A DNA stretch of 64,000 bases from Trametopsis cervina. Its lineage: Eukaryota; Basidiomycota; Agaricomycetes; Polyporales; Irpicaceae. The number at the start of each line of letters is the position of its first letter. Positions within the stretch are counted from its first letter, which is position 1. The notes beneath the pieces were generated by a model that ran no database searches, was not told the origin of the DNA, and saw nothing but the letters and a program-made list of their open reading frames with translations. Shown piece by piece: positions 26,069 to 37,938 of this stretch. The stretch lies in assembly GCA_022385755.1 (NCBI GenBank), contig MU278351.1:1304638-1368637 (forward strand). Direction: 5' to 3'. The position numbers were made by a program, and so were the translations under genes.

Positions 26069-28386
26069 CTACAGCCCACACACCCGAACCCTCGCCACAC
26101 TGGGATCATGGTCACTAGTCTTCGCGCTCAAGCTCGCCGCCCAGCTATTAACATGCACATGCTCCGCCTCAACACGGCGCAGCGCCATAACCGGCGACAC
26201 GAACACATGGTCGAGCTGCTCGTTGAGGTTGTCGTACACGTACGTGTAGCGCTCGGCGGCGGGGATGCCTGCGAGGTCGTCGACCTCAAGGAGCAGACCG
26301 GTGAAGGCGGCGTAGACGGAGCGTGTTTGGATGTATTCGTTCCAGTCGCCGGCGACGATGATGTTTGCGAGTGGGTCGAGCTTCAGAAGCGACTTGACAA
26401 AGTTCTACGCAATACATGCGTCAGTATACGGGATTCACGTAACTGAGAGAGGAGGGAAGGGGACGTACAGCGATGACCTTAACCTGGGCAGTGCGCTGGT
26501 CGACGTCACTGTTGATCGGGGGACGCGGCGCGCCGTGAATGGAGGATCCGCCGTCCACCTTGGACGCGTCGTGCACGTTAATGGTGTAGAACTTCTGGCC
26601 GTTGGTCGTCTGCCAGTGCGCAACGAGCGGCTTGCGGCTAGAGTTCCATGCCGCGTTGGTGGGGTCCATGCGGCCGGGGTTGTACCTGCAACGTTTCAAG
26701 AGCGGTCAATTGGGTGGAATAGGGGGGGAAAGGGAGAGAGGGGCTTACGAGAGACCGACTTCGAGACCGAGGAAGCCGCCGCGCACGGGCTCGACGGCAT
26801 CGAGGGGTCCACCGATCGAGCCGGGGACGAGGCTGACCTTCTTCGGGTTGAACCTGAACGAGTTATCAACACCATTAGCTGTGATAACCAAAGAATTGAA
26901 AAAGAAAGTGCATACAGGTACGCAGGGCGGATGTTCCCTCCAGGGACACCACCATCCTGGTCATTAACGGGTACAATCTCCGTATAGTTATACGCGACAC
27001 CACCCTGGCTCGAAATAGAGGCAACAAGGTTAGTGAGCGTCTCCGTAGCGTCGACGACGCCATCGTCGCCCGTGCCCGAGTTGTCCTGGATCTCCTGCAG
27101 GAACATGATATCGGGGCTCGCGAGGAAGTTCGCGATGTGCCCGGCGACGCCGGCCAAGTGTCCGGAGCGCGGGCCCATGTTGTCGAGCTGTGTGCCATGG
27201 GGGTTGTGTCAGTGAGATGGAGGCGTTATGTATGAGAAATGGGCGTGTGGGGGCTTACGTTGTAGTCTCCGACGGTGATCGTGCAACCGTCGGTGCTCGG
27301 CGTGAGCTTCGTGGCGGGGACGGTGGGGTCGAGCGTTGTGAGGACGGTCGGGGCGGTGAGGGGGAGGATGTAGTAAAAGCCGAATCTGCGCTTTTGGTCA
27401 GAACTGAGCGGCGAATACTTTCGCTATGGTAGACTTACTGGTACTGCACGACACCGGTGATGTCAGTCAGGGTCTTTCCGACGTTGACAACCGGGTTCTT
27501 GGTGCCATCAATGGGGCTGCCAATGATAACGGATTCGGGTGCGCCGTCGGGGACACCGTCAGGGCCTGTGGCACAATGCGTCAGTGAAGAGCCAATACGG
27601 TGGAAAGGGGAAACGTGAGTCTACGCACCAAACGCGAGCGTGAGACCACCACGGCTGTTCACGTTGTTCGCGGTCCAGTCACCTCGGACCCAGAACTCGT
27701 TGTACGTGTTTCCGAATGCGATCGAGGTGGGCTTGGGCACGGTGACGAGCTGACCCTCAAGACTCGACCAGAAGTCAAGACCATACTTGTCCGGCTGCGC
27801 ACGGGGGTTTACAACATCGAGCAGGGACTGGTTGTTCGGCACGGCAAGGAAGCCGTCGAGGCCCTTATCGAGGGAGGAGAAGTAACGAGTGGGCGGGCTG
27901 CGGTCTTTGCCCAGGATGATCGGAGCGATGGTGTTGTTGTGCGAAATGACGGTAAGGTTGGTGGGCGAGGTGAGCTCGGTGGCGGGGAGGTAGGTTGGGT
28001 CGGCGGCGGGGCGATATTCCTGGACCTTGGCGGAGAGGGAGACCTGGTCGCCGACATTGATGGCGTTCAGGACCGTCTTGGAGCTGGTGAAGACGAAGAT
28101 GCCGACGGACGAGCTTTTGTCGGCTGAGGCGGGGCCTTGGAGGTAGAACCCGCTCGAGCTACCGGTCGTCTATTGGGCGCAGCGTCAGTTTGGATGTGGA
28201 ACGGAGTATGTGGTGTCATTAGCAGCGCACCTTCACGGTCACGACTCCGGTGACGTTCTGGACGGCCTGCCCGACAAGAGGGGACTGGAAACCGGGTCCC
28301 TGAATGTCAGCGATGCTGGTAGCATACCCTGTGCAGGCGAGGGTGGCCAGGAGGCACAGACGAGCAAAGCTGTTGCGGGCGAACAT
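26069..28386 (-). CDS. Secreted endonuclease/exonuclease/phosphatase-family nuclease, copy A
   Basis: Probably an extracellular nuclease of the EEP superfamily with an N-terminal OB-like domain, as in bacterial extracellular nucleases. Eight exons are read, with introns recognisable as paired splice sites. A signal peptide (MFARNSFARLCLLATLACTG) is followed by IADIQGPGFQSPLVGQ, the N-terminal domain typical of this group. It continues with FWSSLEGQLVTVPKP and FWVRGDW. The catalytic EEP part has IMFLQEIQDNSG (metal-binding Glu), VPVNDQDGG, NIIVAGDWNEY (Asp/Asn) and TSDHDPSVARV (Asp-His). All core catalytic positions are present. A second copy with the same layout lies at 42958-45157 on the same strand. 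It converges with CDC123 with a 169 bp gap. Confidence 0.9.
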
Positions 28387-29529
28387 GGTATCTACTGGGT
28401 CCACAGGAGAGCGACAGTAAAAGGCCAATGCACTCCATCCTGCTCGATAACACTAGCTTTATACTCGTTGTTGACAGCGATGTCCTCATACCGATGCCAG
28501 TGTGGACTGATACCGCATGCAAGCACATGAACGTGGGTCTCGCGAGTTGCCATCAGCGCTGCCAGACCATCCACGCAGAATGCCGGGATTATCGTCAGCG
28601 TAAGTATTATCGGACAGGCAACCTATCATGTTTACTGCTCACATCAGCAAGTCGTGTGGCCAGGGGAACCCGGCATCACTAACCAGCTCGGCGTGAATGA
28701 TCTGGCTGCATCTCCAGCCACCGACTGTCCGTACTCGTTCAGGACGGCGCCCTGCTCGTACCTATCGCTGACATTTCCCGAGATAATGGGTGTGTATCTT
28801 GTGCAGCACAAAGTATCTCTAGCCCCAAACATAGTGGAGCCGACGGCAAAGGCACCGAGGATTGCGCGACATACGGGTTGAACTGTGGTAGAACTGGTAG
28901 CGACTGGCAGGGAGCCTCGAACGTGAAGCATTCGTATCAACGTGGTTGTGTTAAGATGACAACTCCAAGCGGGAAATTGAATGAAGATGTGGCAGATCCT
29001 CCGTCCTCCCAATTGCAAAGCTTCCGGATCTGCATGCTGTGTTGATCGTTTGCGCTTTCCCCGGATCCCAGGGGTGTGTGTATCGTGACTGGAGAGATGA
29101 CAAGAGAACAGAAACTGGGAGGGCTGCGACTCTGCCCCGCGTTTCGTGCTGTGCAGTGGATGATAGCGATAGACCAAGTTGCTCTTCGCCAAAGCAACTC
29201 TTCGTCGTTGTGAGCAGCGATTGTAGCGTGCGTACGCAACCGGCCGGCCCGTCAGTTACAGCGGGACCGAAAGCACAACAGAACGTCCATGCGATCGCCC
29301 CGAATACATCGGTGAACACAGCGCTGAGCGATACCAACGGCGGCCGAGACTAGTGTGAGCAAGGTTCGCATGCATTGCTGTGCAGTCTGTACGAAGGGAT
29401 ACAAATACACACTACGCTGTCTTAAGGATGCAAGAGCGCACTGCACTCAGGCTCTCTGTCTACGCTGGCCATATCCTGGTAGCACACATGTGCTCCAAAA
29501 TAAGCACCAATTTTATCCCTCCAGACCTC
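28387..29529. other. 1.1 kb region without a confident gene
   Basis: Right of the nuclease A promoter I see two minus-strand frames (28644-29192 and 28951-29337). The second begins MVSLSAVFTDVFGAIA, which resembles the start of small hydrophobic proteins common in agaricomycetes. It cannot be continued sensibly across introns, so it may be a relic or chance. Confidence 0.35.
28457..28463 (-). promoter_or_regulatory. TATA box of secreted nuclease copy A
   Basis: TATAAAG on the minus strand, about 71 bp upstream of the start codon at 28386. Confidence 0.6.
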
Positions 29530-31015
29530 TCACTGAGCAGCAGCAGCATGGCACGCATTATTCTGCGAATCGCACGCACTGACCGCAAAGCCTCCGCCGC
29601 TGTTCGCCTTGTTCGCGCACAAGTTGTGCTGAAATCATGCACAAACGTGTGTTAGCCCTTGCGTGTCCCCTTGCCGGATGCTTAAAATAAACCACTGCTC
29701 ACCTGGATATCACATGAGCGCCCCAGGGCGGCAGCGAGGTTTAGGAATGAATCGCTGCCGGAGACGAGGAACCCGCGTCCGCCCGCTGTGACGGCTGGGG
29801 CACCGGCGCCGCCCACTGGAGAACTTGGTGTGTTAGAACGGGTATGAAGGAAGGCGATTGGACGACGTACGGTTTCCGGTGAAGGTCTGCAGGTTTCCGC
29901 CTGTTGCCGCTGTGCTGGCAGCGGCCGTGCCAGTAGCAGCTGCGTTGTTCGCGGCACTGCAATAGTCATTCACTTAGCACCGATCGGCAAGAATAACACG
30001 TCATGAACGTACGTTGCAGCAGTAGCAGCGGCCGCCGTAGCCGTAGCTGCCTCTGCGGTAGAGGCGATAACGGTGGCCGACGAGTCCGACGCCGCGGACG
30101 CTGCAGAACTACTACCCGCGACAGCAGCGTTGATCTCGTCCGCTGTGGCGTCAGGCACGAGCAGGTTCTGCGTGAAGATGCACCCGGTCGCGTCATTCGC
30201 GTCGTCGCACGTATTCCCTTCAAGTCAAATCAATCAGCACCAGCACCAGCAACCACATTCAATGCCCTATCGCGCTCACCCTTTCCAGTGTTATCATTCA
30301 AATTCCCCGGCGCGAACGTGCCCGATTTGAGCGCATCCTGAGGATTTCCACCAATCGACGCGATCTGCTTTGCGAGCTCGAGCGTGATCGCCTTGTTGGT
30401 CGCCGCCGCGTTGGCAGACGCGGGGTCCTGGTGTTGCGAGAGCGCTGCGATCTCGGGGTTGGAGGCGGTCTGTGTGCAGGTCGCGCTCGCCAATCCGACT
30501 TTGCCGGTGTTGCGCTCGATGGCGCGGAATATGAGTGCGTTGGTCATGCCCTAAGGGGAGTTCAGTGCTGGTCGTGTGCATGTGTGCAGTGATGTACTTA
30601 CCGCGACGTCGCCGGCGGCCTTGGCGTTAGTAAACGCCTGATCCGCGGTGAACATCTGCAAACATGCAAGGTCCTATTATGTGTCGTGTGAGACTCAAAT
30701 ATTGACGTGGGTGGAGAGAACATCAGAAACATACGGTGATCTTGCCAGCGCCACCTGCGGCTGCGGCATCACCCAGCAGCCCGAACACAGGGTCTTCGAT
30801 CTGCTGGGGGTTGTTGACCTGCAGAGAAGTTCTGACAGCACGCAGGATGCTCTCATGGGAGTGCTCTGTAATGTAACCAAATAATAAGCATCATTGAACG
30901 AAGTGATGGTGGGACCAAACGTACCCTGTGGGACTTCACGCCGCATAATGGGCAAAGAAGAGACTGATGAAAGAAGGTAGGTAACAAACAGGGCGGCGAC
31001 GGAGTGGTGCAGCAT
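29530..31015 (-). CDS. Secreted protein with Ala-rich linker, uncharacterised basidiomycete family
   Basis: The signal peptide MLHHSVAALFVTYLLSSVSS is followed by a short propeptide-like stretch. The conserved domain runs EHSHESILRAVRTSLQVNNP, DPVFGLLGDAAAAGGAGKIT, TADQAFTNAKAAGD, GMTNALIFRAIERNTGKVGL, LELAKQIASIGGNPQDALKS and CDDANDATGCIFTQNLLVPD. A ~45-residue Ala/Ser/Thr linker (likely O-glycosylated) comes next, then NLQTFTGNLGG, GGRGFLVSGSDSFLNLAAAL and a Cys-rich end (SCDIQHNLCANKAN, CDSQNNACHAAAAQ). About eight exons. This family recurs in agaricomycete secretomes but I know of no assigned activity. The start is fixed by the signal peptide. No catalytic motif is recognised. Confidence 0.85.
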
Positions 31016-32349
31016 CTTGTGCTAGTGTAGGTGTATTCAAGAAGGGTAAGGAATGATAAATGTGTTTTGTTCTGTTCGACAGACGGAAGGCGGTAGAAAG
31101 AGTTAACTATGGGACGCCAGCGACCTATCACAAACATTGTCAGTTAGCACAAGCAGCATGGTTCAGTACAAGTAGGGAACCCACGGAAGAGAGTGAAAAC
31201 AAGACCCTGTCTTGATAAAGAATGAAGAAGTGCACCCTAGGTGGACAGCGGGAAAACGATGCGCGATGGCTCTGGAGAAATTAAAGACGGGTGAGTAGCC
31301 GTCTTATATACCCCTACCTCATCCTCTGAATCATTAATTATTCTTCATAGAAGACCATCGAGCGTTGCCAGGGCACGTCTCTCGGCCTCCGAAACTTCGA
31401 GCGGTCCATCGCACACGCACACACCCAGCCGAAAAAAACAATGCTCAGATGTCTACGCACCGATCGTTCAGTCCAGAGGCGGGCACGCTGATCCAGAGCC
31501 GAAGGCACGCAGTGATAAGGTCTGCCGCGCCAGTGCCTGCATATGAACGGTTGCCTCTACGACGGGAAGGGGAAGAAGCGGTTGGTCAGAACACTGACCG
31601 GAGTTGAAATCACACCCATATATGGTAATACTCATATGAGCGCGTCGCGACGCTGTGGCCTGCGGGCCCGCTTTGTGAGAAGGAACGAAAGCGTATTACC
31701 GTTCGGCAAGAGGTCGTCTGTTGTGTGTTGTGACACCCGGGCACGTGTCCCTACCCGTCCGCTCCGACTGGGAAGTTGCGCTCCTGATTGCTGTTTCCTG
31801 TCCCCTTACTTGTTCAGAGTCCCGTCGCGACTCCGGTTTGTGGCGCAATGCAGTCTCGGGCGGAAACCCTTGGCAAGATAACTAGGTAGGCTGACAACCG
31901 TTCGCTATTGTGACCGAAGTAGCGGGACTGTCTGTGCGTGAATGGACACAGGTGGAGTAAATGTCATAGATTGCTGGTTGGCGTACCGGTAGGTAGTGTA
32001 CGGAATTTATCCTGTGTGCTCCCAATGTTGGATACAAGCAACCATGTCGCAGTATCCTGACAGCCTAGAAGAAGATCGCGCGTACTGTATCTCAAGTCAG
32101 TCAGTTAGTTGCATGAATCTGAGAAGTGATTGTTGGGTGAGCGCGCGATGAACAAATACTGATATGAGCGTGTAGCCATGAGATAGAATGGGTGGGAGAC
32201 GAAAGGCAGATTGGTATCATATCTTGCGAGTGCCATGGTGTTGCGACTTGCTCATCCAAACGGACGGTATCTCGGTATATCTAGGTTGGTATTTTTGCGC
32301 ACTAGCCGTATGCGAACAACACTGGTACACGAGTCTAGGGTGGTTTGTT
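31016..32349. other. 1.3 kb intergenic region, no gene seen
   Basis: It contains the upstream region of the secreted gene at 31015 and the 3' region of the coiled-coil gene ending at 32350. Frames here (for example 31543-31881 plus) lack any family signature. Confidence 0.5.
31303..31310 (-). promoter_or_regulatory. TATA box of the secreted-protein gene at 31015
   Basis: TATATAAG on the minus strand, about 288 bp upstream of the start codon. The distance implies a long 5' UTR or a 5' UTR intron. Confidence 0.5.
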
Positions 32350-33082
32350 CTACTCGATACGGACTTGGGTAGCCTCCTTCTTCGAAAGAGAGTGAATATC
32401 CTGTTCTGTCTCGACATAAATACCCCCATCTGCGGTGAAGAGGATTGGCGGACTCACGGATGCCCCAAACATGTGATCGCAAATCCAAGAATTCTGTGAT
32501 GTGTGGTCAAGAATCGTTCAAATTACACAAGCATACTGTCGTACTCACCAACATGCAGCCCATCATATAGCTTCTTCACCTCTGTGCGAATACGAGATAT
32601 TTCATCCTTGGTGGCCGAAGTATCCCGCAAAGCTTTGAGGTCCTTCTCTACAGCTTCTATTCTTCTGATATGCGCAGAGACCTATTGCCCGCATAAGAAT
32701 GAGATATTTGCAAGGGCGGCACACGACTCACCTTCTGCGTGCTCTGCTGCAGCTCTTCCACGCTTGCCTGCAGCGCGGCGGACGCCTGCTTATACTCATC
32801 TAGCAGATAATACGCAGCATACGACGACGCCAAGGAAAACCCAAAGAGGAACCCTGTGACACTGCCCAGTTGTCAGTCTTCTCCATCAACTCCTCCGCAC
32901 ACCGAGCACCCATACGGAAGTAAGGAGTCTTACCCGCCCCGGAACGCGCCTACTGGTTTCTTGGGTGGGGGAACAGTTCCGAGATTTGCTGTGGTTGCAG
33001 CGGCCTCTTGCCTGAGCACGCTGCTGTTAGAAAGCAGTCGTCTGCCAGCAATTGAAGCTGCTGAACGCGCGACGGTCAACAT
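32350..33082 (-). CDS. Small mitochondrial membrane coiled-coil protein, conserved, function unknown
   Basis: Five exons. The N-terminus MLTVARSAASIAGRRLLSNS is basic, lacks acidic residues and looks like a mitochondrial presequence. A Pro-rich turn (VPPPKKPVGAFRGG) follows, then a single membrane segment VTGFLFGFSLASSYAAYYLL. The rest is a coiled coil (EYKQASAALQASVEELQQS through HIRRIEAVEKDLKAL), ending with LDLRSHVWGIQQDIHSL and SKKEATQVRIE. The final 18 codons are reached only by a 52-nt intron whose acceptor lies past an earlier AG; the earlier AG would give a 28-nt intron. I know similar agaricomycete proteins only as hypothetical ones. Start 33082 is preferred over an upstream ATG at 33136 because of the presequence. 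It diverges from POP1 (180 bp). Confidence 0.8.
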
Positions 33083-33262
33083 TGTAGAGGGTGGTGGTGG
33101 AAGCGTGATATTGCACACGCGAGTCTGCAGCTGCAAGCAGACCGGTCTGCTCCCGACGACGCGCCGGCCCGATTAGGCAACTCATATTCCTTGCTGTTTG
33201 TCTCTCACCTCGAGTTGACCTCTCAACGTAACGGGTATCTGGACACTACCACTACCGTCGCA

Positions 33263-36200
33263 ATGTCTGGAAAGCGGAAGATGAGTGGAGTTGAGATGAG
33301 CGGACGCGACAAGAAGAAGCAGAAAACGAGTCTGGCGCGTACGATAGCAGTACAACCTTTGGCTTCTGGGAGCGGGAGTGCAGCCGCAGGTCCTTCAAAG
33401 TCTGTGCAGTTCGAGAGTGTGTAGTCACATTCAGACTAGCCCGTCGTCACCGCCCTGAATTTATATGGACAGATGCACCACCATTACCGGGCTCTCTGGA
33501 CGTCGAGAGATTCGCTGAGGTATGTGCATTGTATGCGAACGCTTCATTCACTACTGAAAGTACTCCTGCGCGCAGGCTCGAGCCTTTGAAATCAACGCCA
33601 TGCACACTGCAATGCAGAACGCTAGGTACGCAGCCCTCCTAGATACTGGGCTTTTGTTTACATTGTCATAGAGCGGATACAACGCACCGCGCGTGGCAGC
33701 AATTACCCCGCCACCTGCGACGGCGGGCTGCTAGCCACGACGTACGTCGAGTGCCTAAGAGGCTAAGAGACAAAGCTAAGGCTGAGGTATGATATCTTGC
33801 TATACACAGATACTGAATACACCTCTCACACTGGAATTATACACCATAGATGGACGCACCGAAGGTAAAACCCAAAAAGCATATTCCTCAACGCGGCAAG
33901 GCCAAACGGGTCCCTCGCATGGAAACGCTTCTAAAGCGTCAACGTGGGTCTACGGTTGCGGCCTTGATGCACTGCATGCTCTAATATCCCGTGTTCTAGG
34001 TGACAAGTGGTGGCTCGAGAGTCATCTATGGCACGCCAAACGCATGCATATGGAAAACATGTGGGGTTACAGACTGGTTTGTCTGAAGGTGTACCTGTTC
34101 TTCAATATCCTGATGTTTTGGCATTCAGGCTGTTACACCGACAGAGAAGTCGTTTCGTCCCTCGCATCGAGCCTCAGTACATGGGTCGATCCTGCATGAC
34201 GCATCATACTACGGGCTGATTGAAATAAAAGGGCCTGAAGCTGTTATACGGTCTATTATGGATAGATGTTGCGATTGCCAAGGACCCAGTCCGGCTTCCA
34301 AGAGGTAAATCGACCGTCATGTCACGCAAGTTCCTTTCTGAGACATCATGCAGGTTCACAACGGGAGCGCGAGCGTGCGACACACATTTATATAAGCCAG
34401 GCTCATACCCTTTGGAACTCCTCGGCCCCGCACGGGTACTCTGGCGCGGTTTAGATTCTTCCTCTGGTGAACCGGGTACCTCGGACACAAATCTACCGTC
34501 GAAGGGAGATGGAAAAGGCAAAGAAAAGGCGAACACTTCACAGAAATCGGATTCTAAACGCACAGTTTGGGTGTGGGTTCACCCTTCAATCTTCGACATC
34601 GCATTTTTGGCGCTCGAACGGAGTGTATCGTTTGCCCTTGAGTCTGTCAAGAAGAGCAACCCACCCCCAAAAGATACAGTCGACGTGGATATCGCGGACT
34701 TGAGGAATGAAGTGAATGTTTTTGAGATTATGGGTCCAAAAGCCAGTCAAATTATTCACGGTGCTCTGAAACCAGTTCCGACTGAAAATAGAGATGGTTT
34801 CAAGAAGGTGAATATCTGTGCAGATCCCGCATATGCGACTATGCTGACCTATTGGGAAGTGCTGGGCATCTCTCGCAGATCTTCAATCGTCGGCTTCGGT
34901 GCCTAGGAATACTGTGATAGGCTTCAAGGTTCAAGATCCAAGGTTGAGGTGTGTATACTCCCAGATTCGTCAAGTCAACATGTGATGTATGAATTTACCA
35001 AATAGCTATCCCCCGAAGAACGCCAAGGTCGCGACGGACACCTCGAGTCTTCCAAGCTTATCCTCCTCTGCATCTAGCTTCTTTCCTACTTCTACTTTGG
35101 CTCAGAGCGAGATCTGGGACGATAATATACGCAAGCCATTGCTGAAGCCGAGGTATAAGAAAAGCGACATTGACCGACGTCGCTCACAGGTTACTATCCT
35201 GATTACGTGCACACTAAGTTTATCATGCTGACTGACCGTCATTGCTAGAATCTGGTGCCAGGATACATTCTGAAGGAAGAACGACGGGATGACCGTATCC
35301 CGGTGCTCTTGATTCAACGTTCCGTGGAGAACGTCGCATCACAAGCTCCGCATTCTGCCTTTTCGAGTACCCCTTCGATTCATGGATGGACGCTTATCAT
35401 CCCGGCAGGATGGTCAATGGCCTTCCTGCCGTCCCTCATACATACCGGTACGCGCGTGGGTGGTCAAAGAGAACGGCAGACCCAGGCGTTCGAATCTTCG
35501 TCTCCCTTTTTCCCTCGTGACTATCCTGGTACGCCGGCGTATCACAAATTCGTGGTTGAAAGAGCATGCAAGGAAGCAGATCGCTGGGGCAAAAAGCCGA
35601 AAGCCAAAAGGCCAAACTGGAACAAACTAGGGATTGAGAACCCCTGGTATCCTGAGTGGGATGCTTTACTTGGTTTACGGGAACCTGAACCGTTTCAAGG
35701 GGGAAACGACGAGCAGCCCGAGTTTGTCGACGCTCAGCGCGTTTATCCATCTGCAGGTCAACAAGAACAAGGGGACAACGGCGGAAATGAGGGAGACGAT
35801 GGCATGGAGGTCGATGCCTCCAGCGCAGCCTCTGAAATGGAATATGTGGCTGCAGGCGAGGGTGACAATGCAGAAGCTGGGGGCGATTCACTCCACATCT
35901 GGCTTCTCCGTGGGGAGGGTGTGACGACCCTCTTGTCCTCTTTGGCTGCTTCCGCTACACCCACTTCTCGAGTCAATACTCTACTCCAACATGTCAACAC
36001 ACTGCGCAGCAAACGGGATCTTTCTCTGCTGCCCGTTCAGCATCAGACAATGTTTGAACCATTTGTCTCCTCACACGAACTTTATCGCGGTGCCCTGGTT
36101 CGAGTATGTGTTCGCATGATAGGCAGGGGTTGCCCGTCAGACATGGCTGTCATCTATGGAATGGAAGATGACGAACTCATCAAAATAAAGCAGGCGACTG

Positions 36201-36580
36201 CTCGTCCCAAGCCTGCTGAAAAGTTCGAGACCGATTCGGAGGACAATGTGGTATGTGTCACAACATTGCCTCATTCATTCACCCTCTCAGCAGACGTATC
36301 TAGCCGCAAACAACCCTGCCACCGCACACGGCTATTGTCGGGTATGTTTCGACTGGAAGTTTCTCGCTTTCGTTAGGGGAAGGCTCCGCGGTCGCTGCGG
36401 TATCACTTGCAAAGCTGGTGGAACTATTTGCGCAGTCGAAGAGGTGTGTTCTCCTTGTGCATAAATTTACCCGAATCCTGAACAATTAACAGACACGGGC
36501 TATCGGCTGTCACCGTCAAAGTCCGAGATAGCTACGAAGTATTCTGGAGGCTAGCTCACCTTTTGGTTATGGAAGATTGA
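33263..36580 (+). CDS. POP1: Ribonuclease P/MRP protein subunit POP1
   Basis: The largest protein of RNase P and RNase MRP, needed for tRNA 5' processing and rRNA processing in the nucleus/nucleolus. I read 13 exons. A basic N-terminus leads to LPGSLDVERFAEARAFEINA. The POP1 domain follows with THRAWQQLPRHLRRRAASHD, VRRVPKRLRDKAKAE and KWWLESHLWHAKRMHMENMW. Then come SYYGLIEIKGPEA, the middle region, and the POPLD domain (VPGYILKEERRDDRIPVLLI, HGWTLIIPAGWSMAFLPSLI, GGQRERQTQAFE). The C-terminal motif IVGYVSTGSFSLSLGEGSAV is obtained only if the 53-nt intron before it ends at TATCTAG. The last exon gives HGLSAVTVKVRDSYEVFWRL. The frame is open throughout after splicing, so it looks intact. Confidence 0.94.
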
Positions 36581-36757
36581 AGTCTTCCTGGCTTTTCATT
36601 TTTTGTTCGTACTCCCGTATCATCACGTGGAAATATTGTGCGCCTGTAGCTGCGAACGTTCTGAATACGCGAACCGAGTCGACACGGAATGGCCTGCCGC
36701 GCGCCACCAGAGTCGCAATAACCAGCATGCAGTGACCTTACTTGATGACGATCCACC

Positions 36758-37759
36758 ATGGCTCCCTCACATATCTTTGAAGGCTGTAAAGCGATTGTGT
36801 TTGACTTGATGGGGACATGTACTGATTGGCACTCAGCTCTACTGCCCTGTATAACAAACCTCCCGCCTCTCACACCACCTCTCCCGTATTCATTGTCAGA
36901 CTTCCTTTTGCAGTGGCGGCTTGAGTTCTTTGTAGAGATAGAGACTCGATTTTTATCGGGGGAGAAAGCAGAGGATATAGATACAACACACCGTCGAATC
37001 TTGGATCGGCTTGTTGACAATCGGGATGGATGGAGCGATGGGATGCGCGAAATGCTTGTGCAAGCGTGGCATAAGCAATTGGGTGAGTTTTTACTAACAA
37101 ACACGCTTCAATCTTGTATTTCGGCACTGATCATGCCAATCTCAAGTTTGGCCAGATGCAATTCCAGGTCTTGAACGGCTTCGTAGGGATTTTGATGTGT
37201 GCGTCGATGCACTGCTGCAATATGGCTTTCAACTTAAGCACATATGTATGTAGGGTGGTCTTGGCGAATGGTACAACCAGATTACAGCTGGATATTATTC
37301 GATCGTCCGGGCTACCCTTCCACTCACTGCTCTCTTCTCAGCTTCTGGGCTTGACGAAGGTACATTATGTACCTCCTGTAACTTGCCAAGATATACTTAC
37401 GCGCACGGCCATGTCAGCCCGACCCTCAGATCTACAGGAAGGCCGTATCACTTCTGGGACTTCAACCTCACGAATGTGTTATGATCGCTGCTCATGCATA
37501 TGATGTCCGAGCCGCGCAAGGAATGTACGCTCTATCACATCTACCGATCCAACAGTTCATACTCAAGAGGTCTCCCTGCAGTGGAATGAAAACGATCTAT
37601 GTGCACCGCTGGACTGAGGACCCATCTCTCGATATGTCTGCACTTCGTTTGGAGTTCGACGCCTTCGTAGACGGAAGAGACACCACCAAGGACGAAGGCG
37701 GATTAATGGCGGTAGCTAGCCTCTTATGCGATGGTAACGATCCGCTACGCAGAGTATAA
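36758..37759 (+). CDS. HAD-superfamily hydrolase (haloacid dehalogenase type II-like)
   Basis: Five exons. HAD motif I is KAIVFDLMGTCTDW (nucleophilic Asp), motif II is VVVLANGTTRLQ, motif III is LLGLTKPDPQIYRKA (Lys) and motif IV is ECVMIAAHAYDVRAAQGIGM (Asp). An alpha-helical cap lies between motifs I and II (FLLQWRLEFFVEIETRF). All four motifs are complete, so it is probably active. The AAHAYD wording matches 2-haloacid dehalogenase-like proteins, but the natural substrate in fungi is not known. It starts 177 bp after POP1 and converges with borealin (179 bp). The acceptor choices at 37260 and 37590 restore the VVVLANGT and GIGMKTIYVHRW motifs. Confidence 0.88.
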
Positions 37760-37938
37760 GCGCAGTAGCGAGATATACAGAGGCGTGTGGGATGGATTTG
37801 ATATGCGACGTGTGGTGCAAGATGTAGGTAAAAGGTACAGTGAATGCATGCAGAGCAGAGCGATAGATAATGTGCGAGAGCGGCCGTGGATGATAACGAA
37901 AACATAGAGACGCATGAGTATAATCAGGACGGTAGCGA

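Noticed and set aside
28951..29337. 128-codon minus-strand ORF starting MVSLSAVFT
   Set aside because: The start resembles small hydrophobic agaricomycete proteins, but the rest has no hydrophobic pattern and no sensible introns; at most a relic.
32404..32432. 28-nt intron near the end of the mitochondrial coiled-coil gene
   Set aside because: Too short for a spliceosomal intron; the next AG gives a 52-nt intron and restores the conserved end QQDIHSL.
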